The translations under genes were made by a program, and so were the position numbers. DNA of 64,000 nucleotides from the NCBI GenBank assembly GCA_024233495.1, contig JACKPM010000002.1:124001-188000 (forward strand). The letters are read 5' to 3'. This document shows, piece after piece, positions 25,021 through 33,741 of the stretch. Numbering within the stretch: the first letter of the stretch is position 1; every line of letters begins with the position of its first letter. The stretch comes from Chlamydiales bacterium. GTDB lineage: Bacteria; Chlamydiota; Chlamydiia; Chlamydiales; JAAKFR01. The notes under the pieces are model-generated. The model had not been told where the DNA came from, did no database searches, and was given only the letters and a program-made list of their open reading frames with translations.

Positions 25021-25794
25021 CTAGATACTGGCTGTTGCGCGGCGGCGACGGCGCTTTGGCGCTTCGTCTTCTTCACCTTCAAAGGGCGACGCATCTTGCC
25101 AGTAGAGAATGCGTGAGCAATGTTCACAGAAGACAAGGCGGTCTCCTTTGCGTACGAGGTTCTCATGCTGTGCCGTTAACACGATGTGGCAGCCGCTGCA
25201 TGTGCGCTGCTCAATCGGCACCATCACACGATCTCTTTTGTTCTTGAGCAAGCGCTCATAAATCTTGAAAATTACAGCGTCTACTTCAGGAATTATCTTT
25301 TCCCGCTCCGCAAGAAGCACTTTCCCTTCCTCATTGATCTTCTCAATACTCTCTTCGATCTCCTTTTCAAGCGCAACACTACTCTCTTCTGTCGTTTTGA
25401 GATTCTCCTTAAGAGAGACAAGAAGATCTTCCTCAGCGGCTTGCTTATCCATCAAGTCGCTTAACTGCTGCTCAGTGTTGGTGCGGTCACGCCCAGCTTG
25501 CGTCATCTCTTGGGTGAGTGCGTTGAACTCATCCATTTTCTTCACAGCTGCTTGTTGCTCTTCAAGCTTGGTGACTCTCTCTTGAATCTCTTTGATGCGG
25601 GTCTCCCCCATGCGGATATCTTTTTTGATTACCTGAATCTGCTCCTCTTTGTCCGCAACTTGCTTTTCAATGTCGCTCTTGAGAGTATGGATCTTAGAGA
25701 GCTCTTTCTTTCTCTCGCTCTTCACCCGCATAAGACGGATCATTTTGATGTCGAGATCTTGAATGGCAAGGATAGTCTTTAGGGAGTTCTGCAT
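25021..25794 (-). CDS. Coiled-coil plus C4 zinc-ribbon protein (CT398 type)
   Basis: A 257-residue protein: residues about 20-180 form a long charged coiled coil (MRVKSERKKELSKIHTL...LEKEIEESIEKI), followed by a C4 zinc ribbon (CSGCHIVL...FCEHCSRILYW, about residues 200-235) and an acidic-then-basic tail (RRRRR). This matches the CT398/CdsZ protein of Chlamydia, reported to bind RpoN (sigma54) and linked with type III secretion. Directly upstream of rnpB on the same strand. Confidence 0.85.
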   Translation of the reverse strand: MQNSLKTILAIQDLDIKMIRLMRVKSERKKELSKIHTLKSDIEKQVADKEEQIQVIKKDIRMGETRIKEIQERVTKLEEQQAAVKKMDEFNALTQEMTQAGRDRTNTEQQLSDLMDKQAAEEDLLVSLKENLKTTEESSVALEKEIEESIEKINEEGKVLLAEREKIIPEVDAVIFKIYERLLKNKRDRVMVPIEQRTCSGCHIVLTAQHENLVRKGDRLVFCEHCSRILYWQDASPFEGEEDEAPKRRRRRATASI

Positions 25795-25905
25795 GCTTTT
25801 CCTCTGAAAATGAAAAAATCAAAGCGGGATATTACCTAGGAATTCAGTAAATAGCAAGGGAAAAATAGTATTGAGCAATATAATAGAAAAATTTAAGTTG
25901 AACCC

Positions 25906-26175
25906 ATGCCAGACAAAACTCGAATCATCGTTCATATTGAGGGGGAGGAGCAGCCACAACAGCTCTATTTGCGTGGTGAAGGGGCTGCTGGACTCAACTG
26001 GGAAAAGGGCGTGAAGCTTACGCCACAAGAAGATGACTGGATTTGGGAGACGGAAGAGCCCTTTTCGGCTGGCGAGTTCAAAGTATTGATCAATGATCAG
26101 ACGTATGAATTGGGTTCTAGCCATCGCCTCTATCCCGGTGCCTCGATTCGCATTAATCCTAAATTCCCTGATTGA
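25906..26175 (+). CDS. Small beta-rich protein, carbohydrate-binding-like fold
   Basis: An 89-residue soluble protein. The pattern LYLRGEGAAGLNWEKGVKLTPQEDDWIWETEEPFSAGEFKVLINDQTYELG resembles glycan-binding immunoglobulin-like modules (CBM20/48 type) that read RGxGxGLxWxxG...W. It precedes glyA and ends 31 bases before that start. A role in glycogen or starch binding is a guess from fold appearance. No signal peptide. Confidence 0.7.
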   Translation: MPDKTRIIVHIEGEEQPQQLYLRGEGAAGLNWEKGVKLTPQEDDWIWETEEPFSAGEFKVLINDQTYELGSSHRLYPGASIRINPKFPD

Positions 26176-26206
26176 CAATTTTCAGACTTCCACTCAAAAT
26201 GCGCCC

Positions 26207-27637
26207 ATGACTTCTGCTGCATCCGCTTACAAAGCTGTTCTTGAACATTTAAAAGTTGCTGCGCCCACAATCGCAAAAAGCATTCTAAATGAGTTGTATG
26301 ACCAGCGCAATTTTCTCAAGCTAATTGCTTCCGAAAACTACAGCTCGCTCACAGTTCAGTTGGCCATGGGAAATTTGCTTACCGACAAATATTCCGAGGG
26401 ATTTCCGTTTCACCGTTTTTACGCAGGGTGTGAAAATGTGGATGCGATCGAAAGTGAGGCAGCAACTTTGGCGCAAGAGTTGTTCAACATGCCGCACGCC
26501 TATGTGCAGCCGCATTCGGGGGCAGACGCTAACCTTGTCGCCTTTTGGGCAATTTTGACACAGCGTGTCCAAGAGCCGGCTGTGCAACGTTTGTCAAAGA
26601 AGTCAATCGACGAGCTCTCTCCTGAAGAGTTTGAAGAGGTACGCAAAGAGTTATGCAACCAGACGGTAATGGGACTTTCACTCGCCTCTGGTGGACATCT
26701 GACACACGGCTATCGACACAATATTTCTGCGAAAATGATGCGCGCTGTGACATACGACACTAACCCAAAAACAGGATTGCTCGACTACGATCAAATTGCA
26801 GAGATTGCAAAACGAGAGAGACCGCTCATTTTGATGGCAGGTTATTCTGCTTATCCTCGTCGCATCAACTTCGCAAAAATGCGCTCAATTGCAAATGATG
26901 TAGGCGCTGTGTTGATGGTCGATATGGCACACTTCTCTGGTCTTGTTGCCGGAAAAGTTTTTCAAGGAGAGGAAAGCCCTGCTGGTTATGCTGATTTGGT
27001 CACTTCGACAACGCATAAGACATTACGTGGACCGCGGGGCGGCATTGTGCTTTCATCTGAAGAGTTTGCGCCAGCTGTGGATAAGGGATGCCCTCTTGTC
27101 TTAGGCGGGCCGTTGCCCCATGTGATGGCAGCAAAAGCGATTGCCTTTAGGGAAGCGTTGAGCAAAGACTTCCAAAAGTATGCACACAAAGTTGTGGAAA
27201 ATGCGCGTGCGCTTGCTGAGGGCTTTTTGAAGCGAGGCATCAAAGTCGTGACAGGCGGCACAGATAACCATCTTGTGTTGATCGATATTGCCGATCTAGG
27301 TATTACTGGCAGACAAGCTGAGCTGGGACTGCGCGAGGCAGGACTCACAGTCAACCGCAACATGGTGCCGTTTGATCCCAACGGACCTTGGTACACCTCA
27401 GGTGTGCGTTTAGGCCCTCCCGCCCTCACTACTCGTGGCATGGGGACGAGTGAGATGGATGAGATCGCCGACATTTTGAGTGAGACGCTCAAAAACATGA
27501 AACCGATGATTGTGGAGAAGACAGGCGCTCCCAGCCGCGCGAAATATAAGATTGATGAGAAGGTGCTACTAAAGAGTCGCTCTCGCGTACAAACTCTTTT
27601 AGACAAGTACCCATTATATGCTGAATTGGAGGTTTAA
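26207..27637 (+). CDS. glyA: Serine hydroxymethyltransferase
   Basis: PLP enzyme converting serine and tetrahydrofolate to glycine and methylene-THF. Seen: LIASENYSSLTVQLAMGNLLTDKYSEG, YAGCENVDAIE, NVQPHSG-type block YVQPHSGADAN, VDMAHFSGLVAG and the PLP lysine block TSTTHKTLRGPRGG. The ATG at 26207 gives 476 residues; the longer frame from 26093 overlaps the upstream gene and has no homology. Carries the chlamydial insertion of about 60 residues (RVQEPAVQRL...) absent from E. coli GlyA. First of glyA-clpP-dapF-CT429-type order. Confidence 0.96.
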   Translation: MTSAASAYKAVLEHLKVAAPTIAKSILNELYDQRNFLKLIASENYSSLTVQLAMGNLLTDKYSEGFPFHRFYAGCENVDAIESEAATLAQELFNMPHAYVQPHSGADANLVAFWAILTQRVQEPAVQRLSKKSIDELSPEEFEEVRKELCNQTVMGLSLASGGHLTHGYRHNISAKMMRAVTYDTNPKTGLLDYDQIAEIAKRERPLILMAGYSAYPRRINFAKMRSIANDVGAVLMVDMAHFSGLVAGKVFQGEESPAGYADLVTSTTHKTLRGPRGGIVLSSEEFAPAVDKGCPLVLGGPLPHVMAAKAIAFREALSKDFQKYAHKVVENARALAEGFLKRGIKVVTGGTDNHLVLIDIADLGITGRQAELGLREAGLTVNRNMVPFDPNGPWYTSGVRLGPPALTTRGMGTSEMDEIADILSETLKNMKPMIVEKTGAPSRAKYKIDEKVLLKSRSRVQTLLDKYPLYAELEV

Positions 27638-27640
27638 CAA

Positions 27641-28234
27641 ATGGCAAAGGAGCCGGAGAGAGTGGAGTCATTTAAATCACTAAAAGACAAGATTGATAGC
27701 GTCATTTTAGATTCTAGACGCATTTTGTTTGGCGATGCCGTAGACCAAAACTCTGCAAAAGAGGCGATTCGGCAACTTTGGTATCTCGAACTCACAGATC
27801 CAGGGAAACCGATCATCTTTGTGATTTGCAGCCCTGGTGGTTCAGTCGATGCAGGATTTGCTGTTTGGGACCAAGTGCAGATGATCACCTCCCCTGTTTA
27901 CACTTTGGTGACTGGATTAGCAGCGTCAATGGGTTCAGTGCTCTCATTGTGTGCAGCTCCAGGAAAGCGCTTTGCTACAAAGCATGCACGCATCATGATT
28001 CACCAGCCTTCGATTGGTGGGCCAATCACAGGACAGGCGACTGATCTTGAAATCCAAGCGAAAGAGATTTTGAAGACGAAAGGACAACTCGTCGATCTCT
28101 ATGTTGAGCATAGTGGAAAGAAAAAGAGCGAGATTGAGAAGGCTCTAGATCGCGATACATGGATGTCTGCAGAAGAAGCTAAGGCATTTGGATTGTTAGA
28201 TGGCATCGTCAATTCTTTCGCGGATATCAAATGA
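27641..28234 (+). CDS. clpP: ATP-dependent Clp protease proteolytic subunit
   Basis: A 197-residue ClpP. Catalytic Ser in [10 protein letters not shown], His in [13 protein letters not shown], Asp in [21 protein letters not shown]. Good GGAGG ribosome site within the glyA end. Corresponds in gene order to ClpP1 (CT431) of C. trachomatis, one of two ClpP paralogues in chlamydiae. The last 35 bases overlap dapF. Confidence 0.95.
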   Translation: MAKEPERVESFKSLKDKIDSVILDSRRILFGDAVDQNSAKEAIRQLWYLELTDPGKPIIFVICSPGGSVDAGFAVWDQVQMITSPVYTLVTGLAASMGSVLSLCAAPGKRFATKHARIMIHQPSIGGPITGQATDLEIQAKEILKTKGQLVDLYVEHSGKKKSEIEKALDRDTWMSAEEAKAFGLLDGIVNSFADIK

Positions 28235-29012
28235 CCTTCTCCTGCACCAATACCACGGTGCAGGAAACAATTTCCTCATCTATGATGCGCGAAAGTACAA
28301 CTTTCCTTTTGTACTAATCGAGCGTCTTTGTGAGTATTACGAAGTAGATGGTATTTTGCTTCTCTGTGATTCTCAAATCGCTGATTACCAGATGCGTATT
28401 TTCAATCCCGATGCGACTGAGGCAGAGATGTGTGGCAATGGATTGCGTTGTTTCATCCGTTACCTTGAAGAGCACTGCAAAAGGCAAAGTCACTACCGCA
28501 TAGAGACGCTTTCAGGGATTTTGGAGGCATGGCATGAGGGAAATGAGATTGGCGTGCACATGCCTTCCCCTACTATTTTAGACTGGAAGTTCCCTATAGA
28601 TTTTGAAGGAAAAAGCTATGAGGCGACCTACTTAAAGGTGGGAGTTCCTCACCTAGTATTTTTTTTGGAACAGATAGATGAGATCCCCCTTGATGCGTGG
28701 GGAAGTGCAATGCAGCCCCTTTGTGAGGAAGGAGCAAACGTTAACTTTGTGCAGGTGCACCCCGACCAATCCATTTCTATCCGCACTTTTGAAAGAGGAG
28801 TAAATCGAGAGACAATGAGTTGTGGCACCGGCTCTACAGCATCTGCTATTGCATGTGCACACCGTTTTGGCTTTCCCTCCCCCATCCGAGTTCACAACAC
28901 TTCAAATCAGAGTTTAACAATTCGAATTGAAGGAGAGAAGGTGCAGATGATTGGCCCTGCTGTGAAAGAGCTTTCTATCAAATGTCCTGGTCAATATAAT
29001 GGGCTGCTATGA
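28200..29012 (+). CDS. dapF: Diaminopimelate epimerase
   Basis: Epimerises LL-DAP to meso-DAP for peptidoglycan and lysine. Seen: [36 protein letters not shown] (catalytic Cys in MCGNGLRC), and the second catalytic Cys in [19 protein letters not shown]. 270 residues. The start at 28200 lies 35 bases inside clpP; no later in-frame Met precedes the conserved N-terminus. C. trachomatis DapF is reported to act also as a glutamate racemase; not testable here. Confidence 0.94.
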   Translation: MASSILSRISNDLLLHQYHGAGNNFLIYDARKYNFPFVLIERLCEYYEVDGILLLCDSQIADYQMRIFNPDATEAEMCGNGLRCFIRYLEEHCKRQSHYRIETLSGILEAWHEGNEIGVHMPSPTILDWKFPIDFEGKSYEATYLKVGVPHLVFFLEQIDEIPLDAWGSAMQPLCEEGANVNFVQVHPDQSISIRTFERGVNRETMSCGTGSTASAIACAHRFGFPSPIRVHNTSNQSLTIRIEGEKVQMIGPAVKELSIKCPGQYNGLL

Positions 29013-29917
29013 GTAAACTGCCCAAAGCACAAAATCCCCTCATCCTTCGTGCGCTCCGCCTCATGGACGCCTTCACTAAGGCTGACGATGAGCGGGACTT
29101 TTACCTCGACCGGGTTGAGGGATTCATTCTCTATGCAGACCTGGACAAACCCGAAGAAGACTACAACAAATTTCTCGTTGAGCTTGAAAAGGACAAAGAG
29201 CGCTACTGCCTTATCCCCAAATACACCTTCTATGAGGTCAAAAAAATCATGGAAGGATTTGTCAATGAGAAGGTGTACGACATTGACACAAAAGAGAAGC
29301 TTCTTGAAATCATCCAACAGCGCGATGCACGAGACAACTTCCTCGAGTTCATCTACGATAACGATGCAGAGCTAGAGAAATGGCAGCAATACTATCAAGA
29401 GCGCTCTCGCGTGCGCATCATTGAATGGCTCCGCCTCAACGAGTTTGACTTTGTCTTTGAAGAGGACCTCGATTTACCCCGCACAATGATTGAAAAGCTA
29501 AAAGTGAACCTCTACGAATCAAAAGTTGCAAAAGACATGCAGCAGGCACGGCAAGTGCTGGCAAATAAGGCGAAGACCTACTACTCAAATGAAGCGCTTA
29601 ATCCCCGCCCAAAAAGAGGACGCCCACCCAAACAAGTTGTGAAAGTGGAAGTAGAGACGCAAGTCTCCAACGACATCTTTACCCAAGTGCCTACTGCTAT
29701 ACGCCGTTTTCTGTATCTTCCAGATATCCAAGTAGCTAGCAATATCACCTTCTCTGAGAAATTTGATACAGAGGCAGAACTGTTGCAACACATGCGTGGC
29801 TCCTCTCGCTCTGAGGCGGAGAGCCAGCTCGAAGCGCTTTCTGAAAAGTTTGCATCATTGAAAGAGCTTTCTACAAAGCTCGGCCTTGAAAACGAACTCA
29901 ATTTAGCAGATGACTAA
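29009..29917 (+). CDS. UPF0158-type conserved chlamydial protein (CT429 position)
   Basis: A 302-residue protein placed after dapF with a 4-base overlap, the same position as CT429 (UPF0158) in Chlamydia. Seen: DFYLDRVEGFILYADLDKPEED near the start and WLRLNEFDFVFEEDLDLP in the middle, consistent with UPF0158. A short AT-hook-like element, PKRGRPPKQVVK, sits at about residues 198-210, which may bind DNA minor groove. Function unknown. Convergent overlap of 20 bases with the next gene. Confidence 0.75.
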   Translation: MSKLPKAQNPLILRALRLMDAFTKADDERDFYLDRVEGFILYADLDKPEEDYNKFLVELEKDKERYCLIPKYTFYEVKKIMEGFVNEKVYDIDTKEKLLEIIQQRDARDNFLEFIYDNDAELEKWQQYYQERSRVRIIEWLRLNEFDFVFEEDLDLPRTMIEKLKVNLYESKVAKDMQQARQVLANKAKTYYSNEALNPRPKRGRPPKQVVKVEVETQVSNDIFTQVPTAIRRFLYLPDIQVASNITFSEKFDTEAELLQHMRGSSRSEAESQLEALSEKFASLKELSTKLGLENELNLADD

Positions 29918-30698
29918 ACTCTGGATGGTGTTTCTCCATCCAAAAGCGTAGGTTGCCCATTCTCCGTTGGAGGTCGAGCTCCTCTTCTGCGCGGATCGTC
30001 TCGTCCAAGCACATCTGCCCTACGTCAATATAAACCGCACGGTCCTCTTTGAAAGCAACATTCTGGACAAAAGAGCGGTCTCGATCCCGGATTCCTTTTG
30101 CACACCGCGCATGCACAAGCTCAGCGAGTTGTGCAATACGCGCTTTTGCCTCCTCTTCGCTTGCACAGGCAAACACCTCTTTTGCTGTCTGCGCTCTTTC
30201 TTGCAGCACAAACTCATACTCGTCCACTGCTACCTTGTGCCTTAGCCCTACATTGTCGATCAAAGTCACCCGCATCTTAAGCGCGGGCACCTTGTTGAGA
30301 TGGATGTAAAGAAGGCCACTCTCTTTGGGCATCTGCTCAAAGGCAAGCTTGACACTTGAAAAAAGACGCTCTACGCGCGCTTGCCGTCTTAACTGTGACT
30401 CGCGAAAAAGAGAAGAAGAAGGGCGCAAATGTTTTTGCTTAAGAAATTTCAATACATGACGCCCATCTGCACTCTCAAAGGCATAGAATTGGCATCCCTT
30501 TCCAAGGTAGCGGTAGGGCTGGGCCAAAATTGAGGCCAATGCCTCCCTTTTCTCCTCAGATATCTCAGGGGGATTAAAGCGGTGATCGAGTGGCAAATGA
30601 GAGCGCATCTGCGCTACGCTAAAGCCATCAGTTGCTTTGTTGTAAAGTTGGATAATGCCGAAGCAAACGAGAGTAAAAACAAGAAGTTGCTTTATCAT
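29898..30698 (-). CDS. Membrane-anchored protein with a divergent kinase-like core
   Basis: A 266-residue protein: an N-terminal hydrophobic helix (residues 1-20), then a soluble part. GKGCQFYAFESADGRHVLKFLKQKH (about 66-90) looks like the kinase beta1-beta3 with an ATP-anchoring Lys; GIRDRDRSFVQNVAFK (about 207-222) and VYIDVGQM (about 228-235) have the order and spacing of a catalytic loop (RD...N) and a DFG-like metal motif. This is a pattern reading, not a family hit. Function unknown; it may be a chlamydia-specific atypical kinase or pseudokinase facing the periplasm. Confidence 0.6.
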   Translation of the reverse strand: MIKQLLVFTLVCFGIIQLYNKATDGFSVAQMRSHLPLDHRFNPPEISEEKREALASILAQPYRYLGKGCQFYAFESADGRHVLKFLKQKHLRPSSSLFRESQLRRQARVERLFSSVKLAFEQMPKESGLLYIHLNKVPALKMRVTLIDNVGLRHKVAVDEYEFVLQERAQTAKEVFACASEEEAKARIAQLAELVHARCAKGIRDRDRSFVQNVAFKEDRAVYIDVGQMCLDETIRAEEELDLQRRMGNLRFWMEKHHPEFSHLLN

Positions 30699-30724
30699 CT
30701 AGGAAAGTATACCATTTCACACTC

Positions 30725-31474
30725 ATGAGCAGGAAGAAAAAAGTCCTCATCATCTTGCATCTTTGTTTTGTTTTCTCCTATCTCTTCTGGATGGGGATGC
30801 AACCTTTTGTACGTCAAGTGACTGCAGCCAAGGCTGCCACACTCTTGCTTGATTCAGTTCAAAGAAATCCCCGCTTTTCGAAGCTTGAGACTGAGAAGCA
30901 GTTCTCGATCATCAAGGGGGCAAAAGAGATCCGTGAAGGAAGGCTCCGTCCTCTCACCACAAAATTTCGTTTTTCTGGTGCTGGGCTGACGTGGGCTGTG
31001 CTCTCTTTACTCATCTGCTTCTTCCTTCTCTTCTACATTGAAGGAGCGCACCATGCGGCTTGGCTCTTACCTGTTGCTTGCATTGTCTATGCCTTTTCGC
31101 TTACAGGAGAGGTTAAGCTCAAAGGGGAAAACATATTTCCTCCTGAAAAAGAGATTACACAAAAGTATCTCCAAGCAGATGAGAACTTTAAAAAGAGGCG
31201 GGATGAAATTGCTGAGGCATGGAATCGCTACTTGGTTGCTGAGTGGGGCACTGAAGGTGACCTTGATGAGGCAGTGTTTAACTTCAACGTGGCGCGTGCC
31301 GACTGGGTGATCAATAAAAGAGGGGAAGATGCTGTGGTTGCTCACCTCTTGTTCCACCCCTCAATTGTTCAGGTGCTTGCCTATTTCATATGGAATTTGC
31401 TCTTTGCATGGAGAATCAACCGGTATACCAAATTCGAAGCTCGATCACACGCGAGCTCAAGCGCGCCAGCTTAA
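30725..31474 (+). CDS. Membrane protein of unknown function
   Basis: A 249-residue protein with one hydrophobic helix near the N-terminus (about 7-25), two more at about 82-120, and a final one (about 215-235). The middle (LKGENIFPPEKEITQKYLQADENFKKRRDEIAEAWNRYLVAEWG) is helical and charged. Not recognised. It is divergent from the kinase-like gene with 26 bases between starts and overlaps the next gene by 67 bases or more. Confidence 0.65.
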   Translation: MSRKKKVLIILHLCFVFSYLFWMGMQPFVRQVTAAKAATLLLDSVQRNPRFSKLETEKQFSIIKGAKEIREGRLRPLTTKFRFSGAGLTWAVLSLLICFFLLFYIEGAHHAAWLLPVACIVYAFSLTGEVKLKGENIFPPEKEITQKYLQADENFKKRRDEIAEAWNRYLVAEWGTEGDLDEAVFNFNVARADWVINKRGEDAVVAHLLFHPSIVQVLAYFIWNLLFAWRINRYTKFEARSHASSSAPA

Positions 31475-31905
31475 ACCGCGCTCTTCTCTTTGGCGCAGTA
31501 GGCGCTGCTCTTTTGCTCGCAACACTTATCTTGCCGTGGCGCCTTCCCCTCTTTTTGGGAAGCTTGGTGCTCATTACCTTGGGGCTACGCCCCTACCGTC
31601 AACTCTCTCAGCTAGAGCTAAGACCGCATGCTCTCATCTTTGATGGGAAGAGCTACACATTTGCCCGAAAAGGGAAGCCTCTCTTCTCTATTCCTAAAGA
31701 GAACATTGCCCGTTTTGGACACTTTGAAAAAGAACTCCTCTACGGAATCGCAATCGACCTCTGTGGCCAAGCAAATCTTCTGCAAAAATTTGATATGCCA
31801 GCATTTGTGATAGATTCAAGATGCCGTGCAAACTGCGACCTCTTCCTCCCCTACTTCACTCAGAAGAGCTTTGAGCTCTATAAATCCTATAGTCAAATCG
31901 GTTGA
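31408..31905 (+). CDS. Small membrane protein whose 3' end is supplied by a repeat element
   Basis: A 165-residue protein with two adjacent hydrophobic helices (about 22-55) and a soluble C-terminal part (SQLELRPHALIFDGKSYTF...YGIAIDLCGQANLL). Not recognised. I start it at 31408 (MENQPVYQI); an ATG at 31390 is possible. Both choices overlap the upstream gene by 67-85 bases in another frame, an arrangement consistent with coupling. Its last five codons (YSQIG) and the TGA come from the terminal repeat of the MITE-like element at 31890, so the original C-terminus was changed. Confidence 0.6.
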   Translation: MENQPVYQIRSSITRELKRASLNRALLFGAVGAALLLATLILPWRLPLFLGSLVLITLGLRPYRQLSQLELRPHALIFDGKSYTFARKGKPLFSIPKENIARFGHFEKELLYGIAIDLCGQANLLQKFDMPAFVIDSRCRANCDLFLPYFTQKSFELYKSYSQIG

Positions 31906-32047
31906 AAATTTTACAAATTCATGGCAGATGGCAAAGCCAAAGTAAGCGCGGAGTTCGACTTAGACCATTTATGGTCTATGAGAACGAGCACGATCTTTGG
32001 TGAAGCCAAATGGTATGAATTTGTAAAATTTTCAACCGATTTGACTA
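31890..32047. mobile_element. MITE-like element, family 1, copy 2
   Basis: A 158-bp palindromic element matching the 24497 copy in inverted orientation, with TA at both borders (31888-31889 and 32048-32049). It overlaps the coding end of the gene at 31408 and provides that gene's stop codon. It is immediately followed by a remnant of the second element family. Confidence 0.88.
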
Positions 32048-32168
32048 TAAATAGGGTCGTCGCATTTCCCTCCTGTCAGCCCGATCTTTTTTGTCAAAAT
32101 GCGCCTGGCTAGCTAAGAAGTAGCGCTTTGGCTAGATAGTGTCGTCCAATTGATTGAAAATTTGACTA
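32048..32168. mobile_element. MITE-like element, family 2, degenerate remnant
   Basis: Shares segments with the copies at 57790 and 60170: TCGTC near the left end, CTGTCAGCC-GATCTTTT, CAAAATGCGCC, GAAGTAGCGCTTTGGCTA, and a right end GAAAATTTGAC...ATCTAA. Shortened and diverged. It abuts the family 1 element, suggesting nested or adjacent insertions. Confidence 0.6.
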
Positions 32169-32171
32169 CAT

Positions 32172-32690
32172 CTAAATATTTGTTGCTTGAAGAACCGCCA
32201 GCTCACAATTGTGGATATTATCTGCTTCTTTGAATGTAAGCTCCCCTGAAAATGAGTAGGCTTGATAAAGATTTGTCATAGTTTGTTCAATATTCGTCCC
32301 AGCTTTTGCATATTCAATAAGCGTGTTTTGCGTAGCAGCCGGCAAAGATGTAAAGCTATGAGAAAGAGTGGGCGGAGTCCCCCCTTGATAGATAAATGTT
32401 AAGAGACTCTTCCCCATACCTTGGACTTCATCCATTAGATCTCCCAATCTCTGCTGATACTCTCCTTGTAACTTGGAAAGAGCAGCTGGAGAAATATTGT
32501 ACTTTCCATCCTTGTAGACAGATTGTAACATCTCACTAAAACTAAGTGGATTATTGTTATAAGTGAACATGAATGTATGCATTTCAGTGCAAAGACTTTC
32601 TGCTGACCTTTTAGATGGAGAAAGAGGATTTGGGCTGGAGTGTTGAGAAACATCTCTTTTAGGAACGGGTCCTTGTGGAATGCCTACCAT
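32172..32690 (-). CDS. Hypothetical soluble protein
   Basis: A 172-residue protein, not recognised. The first ~30 residues are Ser/Pro rich and likely disordered (VPKRDVSQHSSPNPLSPSK); the rest is predicted mostly helical, without signal peptide or membrane segment. The start at 32690 (ATG) has no ribosome site, and a TATAGTATAAT box lies only about 10 bases upstream, so translation could be from a very short or absent leader; TTG at 32696 is an alternative. A disordered, Ser-rich N-terminus is common in type III effectors, but this alone is weak evidence. Confidence 0.5.
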   Translation of the reverse strand: MVGIPQGPVPKRDVSQHSSPNPLSPSKRSAESLCTEMHTFMFTYNNNPLSFSEMLQSVYKDGKYNISPAALSKLQGEYQQRLGDLMDEVQGMGKSLLTFIYQGGTPPTLSHSFTSLPAATQNTLIEYAKAGTNIEQTMTNLYQAYSFSGELTFKEADNIHNCELAVLQATNI

Positions 32691-32717
32691 ATCCAAAATT
32701 ATACTATATATTTGTGT

Positions 32718-33680
32718 TTAGAGACCAGCTTGAATGAGATCGTGCATCTTGATAATCCCAACTAACTCATTCTTTTTACTTTCGAGCACAGGAAGCACCA
32801 TGACCGGGTGCTTTTGGTCAGACTCCATGAGGCGCACAGCGTCCCACGCGAGAGCGTCGTCATGGATGGATTTAGGTTTAGGGCTCATCAGCTCCTCGAT
32901 GGGCGTTTCAAGCACGGCAGCACCTCTTGATTGAAGGGCACGCCGCAAGTCGCCATCTGTAAAGATGCCTTGCACTTTGCGGTTTTCATCGATGACGATG
33001 AGACACCCACAACGCTTGTCGGTGAACTCAATAAGCACATCTTCTAATGTATCGTCTGGGCGGCAAGTGGGTGTGCGCTCAGCACTGATCATTAGGTCGC
33101 GCACTTTAAATGTGGAGCGGCGTCCAATTTGCCCACTTGGGTGATTTTGTGCATATCGATCGAGCGAAAAGCTTTTCTGCTCCATAAGGCCGATGGCAAG
33201 CACATCTCCAAAGAGGAGTTGAGTTTGTGTTGACGTCGTAGGAGCGAGGTCGAAGGGGCAAAGCTCGTGCTCACACGGCAAAATGACATGCATGTCACTC
33301 CCCTTTACAAGGCCGCTATATGGGCTAGAGCAAACAGCAACAATACGCGCTCGTATATTGCGCAGACTGGGGAGGAGCTGCAAGAGCTCTTCTGTCTCTC
33401 CACTCTTGCTCAAGATCACCACTATGTCATCTGAAGAGACCATCCCGAGGTCGCCATGAAGCGCATCGATTGGGGGGAGAAAAAACGCTTTTGTGCCTGT
33501 TGACATCATGGTTGCTGCTATTTTTTGTGCCACGAAGCCACTTTTGCCAATACCGGTGAAGAAAAGCACCCCCTTGCTTTCTAAGATCCTTTCCAAGAGC
33601 TCTTCACACGACTCGACATCAATGTGTTCGAAAAAGAAGTTGAGTAGCTCACGCTCTTTCTCAAAGAGTTTTTGCAACAT
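32718..33680 (-). CDS. kdsD: Arabinose-5-phosphate isomerase (SIS + CBS)
   Basis: Converts ribulose-5-P to arabinose-5-P for Kdo, an essential LPS sugar. Seen: SIS domain with FFTGIGKSGFVAQKIAATMMSTGTKAFFLPPIDALHGDLGMV and VILSKSGETEEL, the KdsD-typical LAPTTSTQTQLLFGDVLAI block, NHPSGQIGRR, then two CBS domains (GIFTDGDLRRAL). The start at 33680 (MLQKLFEKE) gives 320 residues, the size of chlamydial KpsF. The open frame extends to 33806 but that part overlaps the divergent icd start and is unlikely to be coding. Confidence 0.93.
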   Translation of the reverse strand: MLQKLFEKERELLNFFFEHIDVESCEELLERILESKGVLFFTGIGKSGFVAQKIAATMMSTGTKAFFLPPIDALHGDLGMVSSDDIVVILSKSGETEELLQLLPSLRNIRARIVAVCSSPYSGLVKGSDMHVILPCEHELCPFDLAPTTSTQTQLLFGDVLAIGLMEQKSFSLDRYAQNHPSGQIGRRSTFKVRDLMISAERTPTCRPDDTLEDVLIEFTDKRCGCLIVIDENRKVQGIFTDGDLRRALQSRGAAVLETPIEELMSPKPKSIHDDALAWDAVRLMESDQKHPVMVLPVLESKKNELVGIIKMHDLIQAGL

Positions 33681-33741
33681 GCCGGTATTGTAGCTATGAA
33701 TGTAGTTGAAGTCATCGAAAAATTGCGTTAGCATCGAAGTC

